From NCBI GenBank assembly GCA_026874595.1, contig CM049321.1:12975479-13039478 (forward strand): DNA of 64,000 nt. Reading direction: 5' to 3'. Positions 1 to 11,570 of the stretch are shown one piece after another. The translations under genes were made by a program, and so were the position numbers. Source of the stretch: Sipunculus nudus (lineage: Eukaryota > Annelida > Sipuncula > Golfingiida > Sipunculidae). The notes below the pieces were generated by a model. It saw only the letters and a program-made list of their open reading frames with translations. It was not told the DNA's origin and ran no database searches. Every line of letters begins with the position of its first letter. Position 1 is the first letter of the stretch.

Positions 1-273
1 CAGTGGTAACAGAAAAACGCTGATTTGAATTTTAGATCCGAGTGAAAGGGACAACGGAAATTTAAGGGTATTGTACCATTTGCAGCTTTTTTTCTGTATG
101 TATTTCTGCCCCGATTTAAATTATTTTTATCTCATAATAATGGTTATATCTTTAGCAACAATCTGAATGGTTATTCACGTCATTTTTAGCATTTGCTAAT
201 TTCTCAGTAACAAATATAGTTTCGGGACATGAAATGCGACATTTTTTGTAGAAATACCCTTATATGTTATATA

Positions 274-313
274 TTTTTTTTATCAAATGCGTATACGCAT
301 TTGATAAAAAAAA
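274..313. repeat. Perfect 40-bp palindrome
   Basis: The sequence is self-complementary about the point between 293 and 294. A T-run mirrors an A-run, and the core reads TATCAAATGCGTATACGCAT onward. It could extrude as a cruciform or be the remnant of a short MITE. No gene overlaps it. The rest of 1-600 holds no other recognisable gene or element. Confidence 0.85.
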
Positions 314-599
314 AATATCCAAGTTGTTTCATGATGAATGCGAAACTTTTATATCAGAATTTTATTGTCAAGTGAAATGTCACCAGTTTTCTAAATCGAT
401 CTTAACAGTTTAGCGCAGGGAGAGCTAGAGCACAGGAGATAGGCCTGTTTATAGGGAAAAATGAATATTTTTACATTCCTGAACAGTTGCAACTCTTATG
501 ACAGTCTCCAGCCAACCAGCGCTAACGTTGCGATTTGTTATCTCATGAATATTAATAAATCTCTGTGACCTCACTCTGACTGAGAAATCCCTCCTACAG

Positions 600-694
600 C
601 ACCTGTTCAAAAGTTTTCGCGTGTTCCGTGGCGCGTGACAAAGTCGTCCGTTCCTGGCGGTTCGTATAAATACTTGACTCGTGTCGGAAAAGTC
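600..694 (+). promoter_or_regulatory. Candidate RNA polymerase II core promoter
   Basis: A TATA box (TATAAATA, 665-672) follows a locally GC-richer stretch (about 615-665) that stands out from the AT-rich surroundings. A start about 25-30 bases downstream would fall near 695. This is inferred from motif and composition only. It would suit the first exon of the TMEM163-like gene about 30 kb downstream, or a gene that is otherwise outside the window. Confidence 0.35.
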
Positions 695-780
695 AGGCGT
701 CGCTGATGCGTGTCAAGCTGGGCATAGGCCTATTGATGCTGATCGGAAGATTTCAAGAGGGGTATACATCTCTAAAACAG
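695..780 (+). other. Candidate non-coding first exon with 5' splice site
   Basis: The stretch downstream of the TATA box ends in AAAACAG followed by GTAAAGAT at 781, a good 5' splice site. No long ORF is present, so if transcribed it would be 5' UTR. A suitable partner is the pyrimidine-rich acceptor ending TTATTCCAG at 30743, which precedes the TMEM163-like start codon by 66 bases. The 30-kb intron this implies is inference; RNA reads spanning 780 to 30744 would settle it. Confidence 0.3.
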
Positions 781-1075
781 GTAAAGATCGACTATAGGCC
801 TAAGTAGCCACTATTACTTAATGTATGCATATTCAATAAATATGAAGTTTTATTACTTGCTTATTATTAATATTATTAAAGTAGTTCACGTTAACGCGCA
901 TATCAGCAGTGCACGTGCACTATTTGAGAAACGGAGGGTTGAAGGGTCGGGGTGTCAGTCTGCAGTATAAGTTATACAAGCTACATTCTAGGTCTATATA
1001 TACACCTTAGGTGTCAAGCGGTACTATTTGTACCTAGTTGTCAGTGTACACTCCCCAGCCTCAGTTTTATATATT

Positions 1076-2205
1076 TTTATCTCAGCTGACTGAAAGTCAA
1101 CTGCATGAGGTATATAGGTATGGGACTTTGTCCCTTGTCCGCCTGGCCGTCCATTAGCAGGGCACCAATCGTAACCGCTGGACCTAGAAACTTCTAAGTG
1201 TACATCAAAAGAGGTCAATAAAAATCTCTTTGGAAACCTGAAATCAGGTCAGTGTGACCTATATCCTCCGAGCTATGGGCTTGTAGGTACCCCCTAGAAT
1301 AATAAAAAAATTATGGAAAACCTGCAGTATCTTGATAATTAATGCATGGATTGCCATGAATCTTGCCTTGAAATTTTACTATGACTAGTTTCGTCAGTCC
1401 CCGAAAACTGGTGGCATATGTGTTTTTTTTTGTAATTTTTACATTTTTCCTGTTTTTGAGATCTTCAAATGACGGCAATTATGTCAGGTTCTCAGCTATT
1501 GTTTCATTCAATGCCCTGAAACCAAGTGTCATTATTGATTATGATTGGTTACTTCAGTTCCTGAAGGCTGGTGGCACCACCTATATTTTTTCTATTTTTG
1601 ATGCATTTTTCCTTTATTTTGAGACTGCCAAATTATATTGATACTATCAGATTTACAACTGTGGTTTCATCTGTGTCCTGAAACCTTGTGTTGTTTATTA
1701 GGGCCTTCTTGAATAAGCGGATGCCCTATATTAATCACCCTGTCCGTCCGTCTGTTTGTCTTTCTGTATGTCTGTAAAATTTGAACATTTCTTGATGAAA
1801 ACTCTTTGGATTGACATATTGATTTAAAACTCAACTTATATATGGTTTAGTTCTAACGCAAGGATTACAGATTTTAGGAAAATGAGGTCAAAGGTCAAAG
1901 ACACAGGACCCTTTTCTTTGAGAAGATTGTGGATACATTTAAAGCCAAACTTTTTATCCCAAACCTTCCGTCTTCAAAGTGGCACACCTGCCAATAGGGG
2001 AAGGTTCCTTTTGATTTTGGGGTCACAAGGTCAAAGGTCAAGGTCACAGGGCCCATCCATTGACAAATTAGTTTATGGATGAAAACTCCAGTTTGGGTAG
2101 ACAGGTTGGCTTCAAACTGATCACAGGACCAATATTTTGAAAAAAAAAACTCCTACCTATCCTTATATAGACAAATTCAGCTGAGCATTGAGACCCATGG
2201 GTCCC
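1076..2205 (+). mobile_element. Helentron-like non-autonomous element, family 1, degraded copy with nested insert
   Basis: The left end carries the family start (CTCAGCTGACT...AAGTCA, with a degenerate second half). Next come GTCC-type tetranucleotides and the family body phrase GTAACCGCTGGACCTAGAA. The right end (2174-2205) carries CAGCTGAG followed by the short palindrome GACCCATGGGTCC. About 1700-2150 differs from other copies: it contains its own GTCCGTCC tract and direct AGGTCA repeats, so another element is probably nested there. Better copies lie at 35882 and 48102. Confidence 0.55.
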
Positions 2206-2383
2206 TACTCCTTAGCTGTGTGCAGATCTAAAGTTAATTCTAATTTTTGATTGACATCTAACCTTGTTACAATGTCTAGGACAGTATGATGTCATAATAT
2301 ATTCATAATCGTAAAAATATAAAAATATTATGACAATGGAAATGAAAGAGAAACATAAATTATAACTTTTATTACAGTTGACA

Positions 2384-2388
<5 letters not shown>

Positions 2389-2450
<62 letters not shown>
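2389..2450. repeat. (TA)n microsatellite
   Basis: Uninterrupted TA/AT dinucleotides. The following stretch to about 3425 shows only AT-rich unique-looking sequence; its short ORFs have no recognisable domain. Confidence 0.98.
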
Positions 2451-2454
<4 letters not shown>

Positions 2455-3426
2455 GTATGTATATTTATATATGTATGTGTGTATGTGTGTGTCTGTGTCA
2501 AGGGAGGAATTAGGATCTGGGAAGATCCAGAATTTCTTGGAAGAATGATAATTTTCATTTTTCCTGTGAAAAATCTGAATATAAAAATTAGATTATAAAA
2601 ATCAGAATCATAATATCTCTTGATTCTTATTTTTCCCGCTAGAAATTAGAGTTCTTTTTTTCTCCTAGGAGCAACAAGAATTCTGCTATTTCCCAGAACA
2701 AAGTTTATTTCAAAATGATATCCTTTGTAGGTAGGGAAGGTTTATAATATAAATTTATTAAACACCTAATAAGACATCATAACTATGTTTGTTAATTTTG
2801 ATCTTCTTTAAGTTAATACAAACACTAATTATGACCTGGATGTGATGTGACTGTTTGTCACTGGTTGTTGTGTATGCTTTCTTAGTGCATAATTTGTTTA
2901 CATTACAGTTGTGACATCTGGAGTGTGGTTTGTGCACTAATTTGTGTCTGTTTTGATCTGAATCAAATTCAGTACAGAACTCCTCCAATTCACCTTGGAA
3001 CATATTTCCAATGGACACATCAGTTGAGATTTAAATTACAAAGTAGTCCATGTACAGAAATATACCAACTTCTAAGGGTTAATTCCTGTCTAAGCTGGTT
3101 TTTTTACGCTCCTGATGCAGTGGTTATACACTGCAGTGGTCCGAGGTCTCCATTTTTCATTTTAATCGCTGCTTTGTATGGCAAGAAAAAAAAATTCTGT
3201 TTTGCTGTTTTGCCATAGAATTTTTCAGTGTAAACCACATGGAGATTAAGCATATCAAGTTGAAAAGTGGGGCATTTCGAAATATATACACTCTGTTAAC
3301 ATGCAAATATATATTTGTTAATTTTTATTGTACTGAATCATTTGTATCACACCTAATTGTTCAAGAAGATTTTGTTAAACATTTCTAAGATTTAAGAAGA
3401 AATGGCTAAACTTTTCAATTAGACCA

Positions 3427-3803
3427 GGGTTCTGTGGTCCAGGGGTAGAACATATTGATTCAAAGCTGGGAGATTATGACTTCAAATCTCAGCTGAGAAA
3501 ATGAGAATATCATGGTCTGCCCCCACCCAGGGTGAGCAATGAGACTGCAGGCTCAATAGGAAGGCTGTGCCCCATGGCCATGTTTCACTTATGAACGATA
3601 TGCCTCTCTTGTGTTCTTTGGTGTTATGACGCAGCAATGGGAATGATAACACATGCAGAACCTGCAGGTGTTGTAGTCCCCAGGCCTGGTTAACACCAGG
3701 ATACAAAATGAGAGGAAGCATGTTCTACTGCCCTGTCACGTGGTCTGCAGCCCAAAATTGAATCCTGCAGATAAACACATAATAAGTTAAACTAGCATGA
3801 CAA
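3427..3803 (+). mobile_element. tRNA-derived SINE, copy 1
   Basis: The 5' part resembles a tRNA. A-box-like TGGTCCAGGGGTAGAACA is followed about 35 bases later by a B-box-like TTCAAATCTC. The body then matches the copy at 8653 phrase by phrase: CCCACCCAGGGTGAGC, GCAGGCT..AATNGGA, GGCCTGGTTAA, AAAATGAGAGGAAG. The 3' end is TTAAACTAGCATGACAAAAA. This is the most diverged of the near-complete copies and has no coding capacity. Confidence 0.75.
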
Positions 3804-3975
3804 AAATGGAGACAGACACCTCAAAACAAAAATGAAGGAAGAAAATAAACTTATATTTTCTGAAGTAAAGCTTCCTTCAGGATATCCTAATGTTACCAAG
3901 TGCAAGTTTGAATATTCTGAACTAATGTTGAGTATTAGGATTTAATTCAGTCAGCAATGCTTTCTATAGTGGGAA

Positions 3976-4195
3976 TCCAGGGGCGGATTCATGATTCTCA
4001 GAATTAAGGGGTATAAAGTTTATAGTGAGGGTGTACCGGTAATGGTCTAAAACAGACTTACTTTGCCGGAGGGATCAATGGTTAACCTTGAGGTTTAAGT
4101 TTGGATTCACTGTAAAAAAAGTCTGAATTTCTTCCAGGAAGGAATTTAACCACCTCCCTCACCCACTGGGGTCTGCCCCTATAATCCATGGTAAA
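3976..4195. mobile_element. Decayed MITE fragment of the CAGGGGCGGAT type
   Basis: The left edge is CCAGGGGCGGATTC and the right edge CTGGGGTCTGCCCCT, a weak inverted repeat. The same edge type occurs at 53885. No ORF is present. The remainder to 5150 shows no gene I can support; the 75-codon ORF at 4759-4986 looks like chance. Confidence 0.35.
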
Positions 4196-5149
4196 CTGGA
4201 AGTAATCTAAACATCCCCATGAAAAACAAACTCATTGGTTTATCCATTTATATCTCAGTGATGCATACTTTTCTACAGGTCCCTCTCTGTGTCTGAAGTT
4301 TGAGGTTTGACCGATTGTTTGTATGTCACAATGTACATGGGAATCTAGGTGAGTTCAGAACTCGATCTAGTTACAAGCATGTATGACACCAGCCCCTATC
4401 AAGAAAATTAAAACAAACACATTTGCGTTAAGGTGTAAACTAATAAAATAGTGTAATCTTCTAGATATTCTACAGTAAATTGGTGTATTTCAGGATGTTC
4501 CAAAATCATATGGTTGACTTCAGGAATCAATATTAACCAGTGTACATTAATTAGTATACATGTATTCTTAACTCAACTAGTTTAGATTTGAATAACAAAT
4601 CTATTCCAGTATCAACTGTTGTCAGATAGGAATTAATTGACAATGCCCATCTCAACTTAGATAAAACCTTAGATAACAGCACATTGATGCTCTGACAGCA
4701 GTATGCAGTATCTCCGAGCATTCATTTCCATTGTTATCACTGCTGATATCTAGGTGTATTGATTTCTCATCTTCTGCAGTATCTTTTGCCTGAAGAAACT
4801 TTTTCTGGTAGCCAGGTGTTGCCTATCTCAGCTGCAGCTCTGTTTGTTGATACTACAGTATATGACGCATATAATGACAGCTGCCTGCATCGTTACACGA
4901 AAGACTGTTCTGTCATGATTGTACAGTTTACTGGCAGCACACATGGTCGCAGGGTCATATATATATATCCTAATGCCAGAGAATAGGACAACAAGATTGC
5001 AGGTATTTTTAGAACTTATAAATATGAGAGCTTACAGTTAGAATGCTCACTCTCTATGTATGTGAATTATACTAAACTTAAACTTTGTTCTTTATAGTGT
5101 GTTTGTTTGTGTGTGTTAATTATTTACAGTTTCAATACAGGTGAGAAAT

Positions 5150-5436
5150 GGGAGATAAATTTCACCCCCTCCCCCTACTTTTCAGTAAGGGAGGATGGTT
5201 ATTAATGTAATATTCCCAAATACCTTTCACAGAAAAATATTTATATATTGGAAATGAAATATTTTTATAGTTAGAATTACAAACAATTTCTGTGTTTACT
5301 ATGAAATATTTTATATCTAAACCTGGTTTTGAAGTAAGCTATATATAAATATATATATATACATAAATGATACTTCATTTTTTTACGACCTTATACTTAA
5401 TTTTTTATATATTTGAAAAATGTCACACTGACAATA

Positions 5437-5440
<4 letters not shown>
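5150..5440 (+). repeat. AT-rich dispersed repeat family A, copy 1
   Basis: It shares ordered phrases with 18290-18610 and 62990-63330: a C-rich CCCCCTCCCCC patch, TTTACTATGAAATAT, ATCTAAACCTG, CATTTTTTTACGA, and a shared end AAATGTCACACTGACAATAAAA. It ends directly in a (TA)n array, as an element with a simple-repeat tail would. No ORF is present and the class is unknown. Confidence 0.55.

Positions 5441-5441
<1 letters not shown>

Positions 5442-5480
<39 letters not shown>
5442..5480. repeat. (TA)n microsatellite
   Basis: A TA array directly abutting the 3' end of repeat family A. Confidence 0.97.
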
Positions 5481-5483
<3 letters not shown>

Positions 5484-5584
5484 ATACTGCAGTTATGTGT
5501 GTGTGTGTGACAGGCTTACTGGATTGTGGTCAGGAAGCGGCAGATTGGTAATTTGCAGGGCATGAATTAGTGCTGAACCACTGG

Positions 5585-5880
5585 AATATGCTGGTAGTTT
5601 AATGGGAGGTCAATCATGACCACACTGACCAGCTGTCCTTGGCCTCAAATTATTTTAATTTGCCTGTTCTGATTGAGCCCTTATCCATATACCAGCAATA
5701 ATCAATGGTGGTGGGTCTAATGCCTGTTTTAATCTGGTCTTGATGTGTCTGGGACAAATGTGTCCTAAAGTGGGTAATTTTCCATATTTTCCCATGCACC
5801 CAGCAGAATTTGACTTTATTTTACCAAGGGTATGTCACAGCGCCATCTATCAGAAACTGCATGAACTCTGCCTGTATGGA
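5585..5880. repeat. Dispersed repeat family B, copy 1
   Basis: It matches 17778-17965 and 51507-51710 in order: GGTGGTG..., a central CTGTCCT/TGTCCTAA...GGTAATTTTCCA, and an end in ...CAGCGCCATCTA. The conserved end contains a CTCF-like core, AGCGCCATCTA. No ORF is present. The following 5900-7150 stretch has no recognisable gene. Confidence 0.5.
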
Positions 5881-7159
5881 TATTAACAGGATATCTTGTA
5901 GTGGGTGAAATCTCACGGCCCTATTCCAATGCAGGAATGGGTAATATGCTAGTTAGTCTTGTATACCCTCTGAGCATTTGGACAAGATAGTTTTGTCATG
6001 AAACCAGAACTTTTACTTATGCAGTGGATGCTTAGCCAGGAAAAGTGGGCTAAGTTCATTTTGGCAATATACATTCTTTTCAGGATTTGATCAATCAGGA
6101 CAATGAACAATGTATATTTTAAATTTTGAATTAATCACCCAGGACATTTTTTTATTGGTCATCTGGGCCAAGTATATATTTTAAACATATATATTTTAGG
6201 GATTTTCCCAGCAAGGACGTGTGTAACATCACTAATTTTAATTCCACAATTCCCATTCATAATAAAACACTGAGAATTACATATAGAGTATGTTATTCAG
6301 TGTTTCAGAATACAGTTTAAACTGGCAACACATGCTGCCATGATGACAAGTAACTGTAATTTGTACCAGGAGAAATCAAAATCCTACCATTCCAATTGCA
6401 TTAACTTGTTGTCCCCCGCCATAAGGAGGGAAAACTACTTAAATTCTGTTCATCTGTTTGTCTGTCGGGCTCCATCACTGATGCCACACTTTCCACAGTT
6501 AAATGTTACGGGGACTGTGCCTCCTGGCCCTTGTTTAATGTTTAACATACATTACTGTTTAAACTCTTTAAAATTTTCAATTTTAACTTTTATGCAATAA
6601 GTAATTCTAAAGCAGATAAAAGCACATTGAGTAAACAGATTTATATTTGGAGTCCAGTACATGACTTTTGAGATTACATTTTATCCAGGCAATATATACT
6701 TCTTACATGGCACTTGGATCCACACGTTAATCCAGATTTTTTGCAGCAATACCTGTTTATTAGAAATACGTACAGCTCCCTTTACACTTGCATAGGTTGT
6801 GTGAAGATTTTGTACCTTGCCCATTGGTCATTATCCTTGAAGCCTGGGCTATAAGTCACCACCTCTAAATTTATCCTCTTGAGGGTTTGCTTCAGATAAA
6901 GATGGGAAGTGTACATATTCTTTTCTCATAGTATAAGCTCCTCAGCCTTGATCCATCTCTTTATAATTCTAGTGGCACTATATATCTGATATAGCTTGAG
7001 TCCTTGTCATGCATGATGTCGGATATTTTGCGTGGAAGGAGACAAGCATCCATGTATGGTTTGATCTGCTTGCATGGTAAACTCTTATATGGCTACAGTG
7101 CATGACTCCATACAGTGACCAAAGTCTACAGTGACCCCACTTGGCACTCTTTCACAATT

Positions 7160-7700
7160 GGTATCTGTTTAATTCTTTGGTGATGATGTGAGTAACTGGT
7201 ATCTGTTTCATTGGCGATTTTGTGAGTAATTGGTATCAGTTTCCTTGGCGATGTTGTGAGTAACTGCAGGTATCTGTGTCCTTGGCAGTGTTGTAACTTG
7301 TATCTATTTCTTTGGCGATGTTGTTAGTGATAGGTATCTGTTTCCTTGGCGATGTTGTTAGTAATAGGTATCTGTTTCCTTGGCGATGTTGTGAGTAATA
7401 GGTGTCTGTTTCCTTGGCGATGTTGAGAGTAACTGGTATGTCCCTTGGTGATGTTGTGAGTAGCAAGTATCTGTTTCCTTAGCGATGTTGTGAGTATAAC
7501 TGGTATCTGTTTCCTTGGCGATGTTGTGAGTAACTGGTATCTGTTTATTTGGCCATGTTGTGATCATGAGTAACTGGTATATCTGTTTCCTTGGTGATGT
7601 AGTGAGTAACTGGTATCTGCATGTTTATTTGGCAGTGTTGTGAGTAACTGGTACTGTTTCCTTGAGTTTATATAACTGGTATCTGTTTCCTTGGCTACAT
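7160..7700. repeat. Minisatellite, about 34-bp unit
   Basis: About 15 units based on GTAACTGGTATCTGTTTCCT plus TGGCGATGTTGTGA, with substitutions and unit-length changes. Minus-strand ORFs at 7236-7567 (repeats like NIAKETDTYY) are translations of this array, not a gene. Downstream 7700-8650 shows nothing I can identify. Confidence 0.9.
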
Positions 7701-8652
7701 GCTGCCTTCGGGTAACCATTTCTTTAACTTGCTCCAAGGTGCACCTGTCTGTGAGCAGTATCTATTTCTTCATTCTCTATCACATCACTGCATTTCCATC
7801 CTATAAACTAGCCAGACTCAATTGGTTCTTCAATAAGGTTGTACAAAGTAGGAACAGATTTCACCAAGCACACATTTTTAACACAGCAACATCAGTCTTT
7901 GTGTTAACTTGTTCCATGAGGAGTTTTTGTCATGATCTCAGTGCCAGTGGCCACTAAGGCATTATCACTTAAGCCTTAGTCACACTATTACAGATGAGGG
8001 TACAGACAACGACTGATGGTCTTGGATTGAGTAACCACAGATCTTTTTTCTGTTGCAACCATACTGTCAGCGAAGGGCCTCCAGGTTTGTGTACAGAAAA
8101 ATGCACTCTTTGGGACAGATAGCAATGGTCTCCATTTGCAATGGCATAGTCTTGATATAGTTTTATAGCAGCAAGATCAGGGAATATGAGGGATTCCCAT
8201 GATAATTTCAAAACTTCTGTAAAGCTTGACGGACAAAGACCAGTTACCACAGATCATGAGTGATGATCTGTGGTGAGATAGATCTGTGACAGTGTGCATT
8301 TATCTTTAGAAGAATATTATTTAATCATGTCCATCTTTTAATGGTGTGACTGCATGTACGTGTCATTTTCCTTGGATATGGTAGGTGTAATAGCATCATC
8401 TGGCTTACCAAGCCTGCTGTCTGCCCCATCAGTTTCATCAACAGGCTCCACTTGAGAACTGTCTGGATGATTTAGATCTCCTGTTTAAGTTCTTCCTCAC
8501 TGGCATGATCCTGCATAAGGTGTTATGGAGATGCCAGAGGAGCTTGAAGGTGCTCATTCACCTACCTTTTGAAAAAGAATTTATGTGATGGCTGGCTTCC
8601 TTTGTGTATATATTAATCATATAAGCATTAATTTGGTTGTGAAAAAAACCCA

Positions 8653-9011
8653 CTGGCTTCTATGGCTCAGGGGTAGAACACAGCTAGGACTCAGAGCCGG
8701 GAGATAGAGAGGTCGAATCTCAGCCAAGGCGGTTGGCCCACACCCAGGGTGAGCGCTCTGCAGGCTTAATTGGAGGGTCAGCCGTGTTTCACTCACAAAC
8801 CAGTGTGCCTTTCAGGGGCTCCTCAGTGGTATAACCCAGCAATGGGAACGATTACACATACAGGGCCTGCAGGTGCGGTAGACAAAGGCCTGGTTAATGC
8901 CATGATGTAAAATGAGAGGAAGTGTGTGATACTGCCTTGTCAAATAGTCCGAAACCGGAATGGAATTCTGCAGTTGTACATATATGTTGTTAAGTTAGCA
9001 TTAAAAAAAAA
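8653..9011 (+). mobile_element. tRNA-derived SINE, copy 2 (best copy)
   Basis: A tRNA-like head spans about 8660-8730: A-box-like TGGCTCAGGGGTAGAACA (8663-8680) and B-box-like GGTCGAATCT (8711-8720), spaced as in a tRNA gene. A roughly 250-bp unrelated body follows, with the 3' end TTAAGTTAGCATT followed by nine or more A. The layout is that of a SINE transcribed by RNA polymerase III and mobilised by a LINE partner, which is not visible here. The anticodon arm is too degraded to assign. Confidence 0.8.
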
Positions 9012-9070
9012 GGAGGCGACTACCTCGGCCAGATAACATTAGAGTAAAAAAATAGAAAAAAAAAATTTGG

Positions 9071-9310
9071 TTGTGAAAAGTTCTTAAAAGGCTTTGGTGA
9101 AGGATGTATGAATTTGTTTATCAACAAAATATTTGTTAACACAGACGTGTTGACAAATGGGTAACACATGTAACCTTATAAGGGGCATGGTAGATTGCGT
9201 ATATGCGGAGGTAAGAAAGGTCACTCCTTTCAAAATACCATTTGCAAAGCTCTGGCTTATCTGACTTGCTGCCAGATGCCCTTTTTGAATTTGTTTATTT
9301 ATTAAGTGGA
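9071..9310 (+). mobile_element. Partial copy of the foldback element family
   Basis: It matches the left half of the 10520-10967 element: GTTCTTAAAAGGCTTTGGTG, GATGTATGAATTTGTT, GTTGACAAA, CATGTAACCT, GGTCACTC, CTTATCTGACTT. The short minus ORF here (9084-9317) is a by-product. Confidence 0.5.
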
Positions 9311-9667
9311 CCCCCACATTTTATAAACATTTTGATATAAACAAAACAAGCAGCTTGTGTGCGGTGATATCCACATTTTCTGGCCTGTTTTTATAAAAGC
9401 TCCAAGGTATTACCCTCAAGTAATGAAGGTCTTATAGGTGATCGGGCCCTTAATGTATTGATTGCATTGATAACAAATTTAAGGCCCTTAATTGGTCAAG
9501 ATTTCACCAGTATGATCTATCTGTTTTATTATAGCATGGCTTGCAAGTCACCATTTCCTAGTTCAGTTCAATCCTGCACTTGAAGATGTCTTGTATAATC
9601 ACCAGCTATATCTGGCCAAATTGTTTTTAGGTCAATGATGGCCTGGTTGCTTGGTCTGTGTATTCTC

Positions 9668-9896
9668 TAACAGTTTTCAGTGTGATGTCATGCATTCTCA
9701 GTGTGACATCATGTATTTTCAGTGTGATATATATATTGATTGTGATGTCAAGTATTTTCATTGTGATATCATGTATATTCAGTATGGTATCCTGCATTTT
9801 CAGTGTGATACATGTATCATGTATATTCAGTATGGAATCCTGTATTTTCACTGGGAAATCATGTATTTACAGTGTGATATCATGTATTTTCAGTAT
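9668..9896. repeat. Minisatellite, 21-bp unit
   Basis: About eleven imperfect units of CAGTGTGATATCATGTATTTT. The period is a multiple of three, so frames stay open on both strands (repeating seven-residue units such as QCDIMYF at 9651-9926). I see no start context, splice support or homology that would make it a real protein. Confidence 0.85.
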
Positions 9897-10519
9897 AAGA
9901 AGTTAGAATTTGAGCCAACAGATTGAGCAATTATATTAATAGTGATCTTACAATCCAATTACATGTTCAGCACATTAACAGATGATTATTGAACTATTAA
10001 TTAAACGCTTTTATTGTTCAGCTGTTGCACATAATTCTTAGTTACACTGATTGTTTTTCTCTGAGCTACTCCAGTCCTGCACATCTGTTTATTAGTATAC
10101 CCATTATTGTGACATGCTACTTTCGACATCTGGGTGTTAGCCCATATGCAAAATGGCAGCCCCCATGAGCAGTTTGGAGACATTTGGGGAGTTCTAAAGT
10201 AACCTGCCAGGGCTCAATAAGGGCATTGGGGTGCTACATGAAAGATAAAGTACTCTGAGGACAGTGTCAAGAATCTATCTGTGGAGAGAGTTTGGTGGCT
10301 CTGGGATGCCTATTGGCAAAGTTTAAAGCAGAACAATGCTTTTTTTGGACCACGCCCAAATCCTCGAATTATTGTCAGATAAGACATGACATGTTCCACA
10401 TCAAGATAGGTTTTTTTTTCCAAGTCCTTGTCCAGAAATTTGGCATTTGGTCATGCTGAATATTATGATGTACAGGAAGAAAATGCTGATATTTTTTTCT
10501 GCAGAGGTACTTTATTAAT

Positions 10520-10967
10520 GGCTTACCCTTGATACATATTAATATACTCTAAAATAATTCCTGTTAAGAAACGTTCTTATAATGCCTCTGTGATGGATGT
10601 TTGAGTTTGTTAATATACAAGCTGTCAATAAATGTAGCTCATATTGACAAACAGAAAAACCATGTAACCTAAGGTGGTTTGATGCAGGTCACTCATTGAA
10701 AAACGCCCTTTTCAGAACTCAGGTTTATCTGACTTTCCACCTGATGTCATTTTTGTGCAACTATATAGTGACCTTTTCAGCTTTCACACTGATGTAACCA
10801 ACCCCCTTAGGGCACATATGGCTTTCCTGTTTTTCAACATTTACACATATAACATGTTAAATAATAGCTGGTAGATAAATAACCCAATACATCTTTCACA
10901 AATGTTATAAGAACTTTTTCTCAATAGGAATTACCTAGATACCATTAATATGTATGGACAGTAAGCC
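10520..10967. mobile_element. Foldback/MITE element with long imperfect inverted arms
   Basis: The left arm (10520 to about 10640) and the right arm (about 10850-10967, read on the minus strand) align over roughly 115 bases. Matching blocks in order are GGCTTAC, ATACATATTAAT, AATTCCT, GTTCTTATAA, GTGA..GATGT and CAGC. The central part contains phrases shared with 9071-9310 and, inverted, 41511-41700. No ORF spans it. A DNA-transposon derivative without its own transposase is the best reading; the superfamily is unknown. Confidence 0.6.
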
Positions 10968-11311
10968 AGGAATCACATAGTCCAGAGATAAGGTGGACAA
11001 ATAACTGGTGTTAAGTCTGTGAAATACTTAATGGTTATTATTATATTGAACCAGTTAAAAAATGGAAAAATTAAGTAATGACTGATTAATAATATGAATG
11101 TTAGTGCTAATTCATAATTATAACAAAGTGAACTAAGAACAGCGGTTGGATTGATCTCTAGATTTGATATCTTGGTTCCTGTTTTCTAAAGTATTTCCTT
11201 CAATATTATATCACTTGATGACAATGTTGCATGGGGAAACATTTTAGCCCATGAGGTTGGTTTATTGGGATTCTTTTTTTGTTTTGCAACTCTTTTTCAG
11301 GTTTTAAAAAT

Positions 11312-11316
<5 letters not shown>

Positions 11317-11391
<75 letters not shown>

Positions 11392-11466
11392 GTAAAATAC
11401 ATATTTTAATATATTTGTGTATATATAACTTAAGAATATATATATATGTGTGTATTGTATAGATTC

Positions 11467-11498
<32 letters not shown>

Positions 11499-11542
11499 AT
11501 GTGTGTATATATATATATATAAATACATACATATATATATAT
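11317..11542. repeat. Compound (TA)n/(CATA)n microsatellite
   Basis: Two main TA blocks (about 11317-11388 and 11464-11542) with interspersed TATG/CATA. The Penelope-like element's 3' end joins directly at 11543, so the element appears to have inserted at or beside this array. YIYIYI-type ORFs here are artefacts. Confidence 0.95.
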
Positions 11543-11570
11543 ATAACTCTGAAGAAAAACAACACTGTTA

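Noticed and set aside
11206-11565. 119-codon YIYIYI-rich ORF, and similar ORFs at 35495, 41771, 50266 and 62601
   Set aside because: Translations of (TA)n microsatellites.
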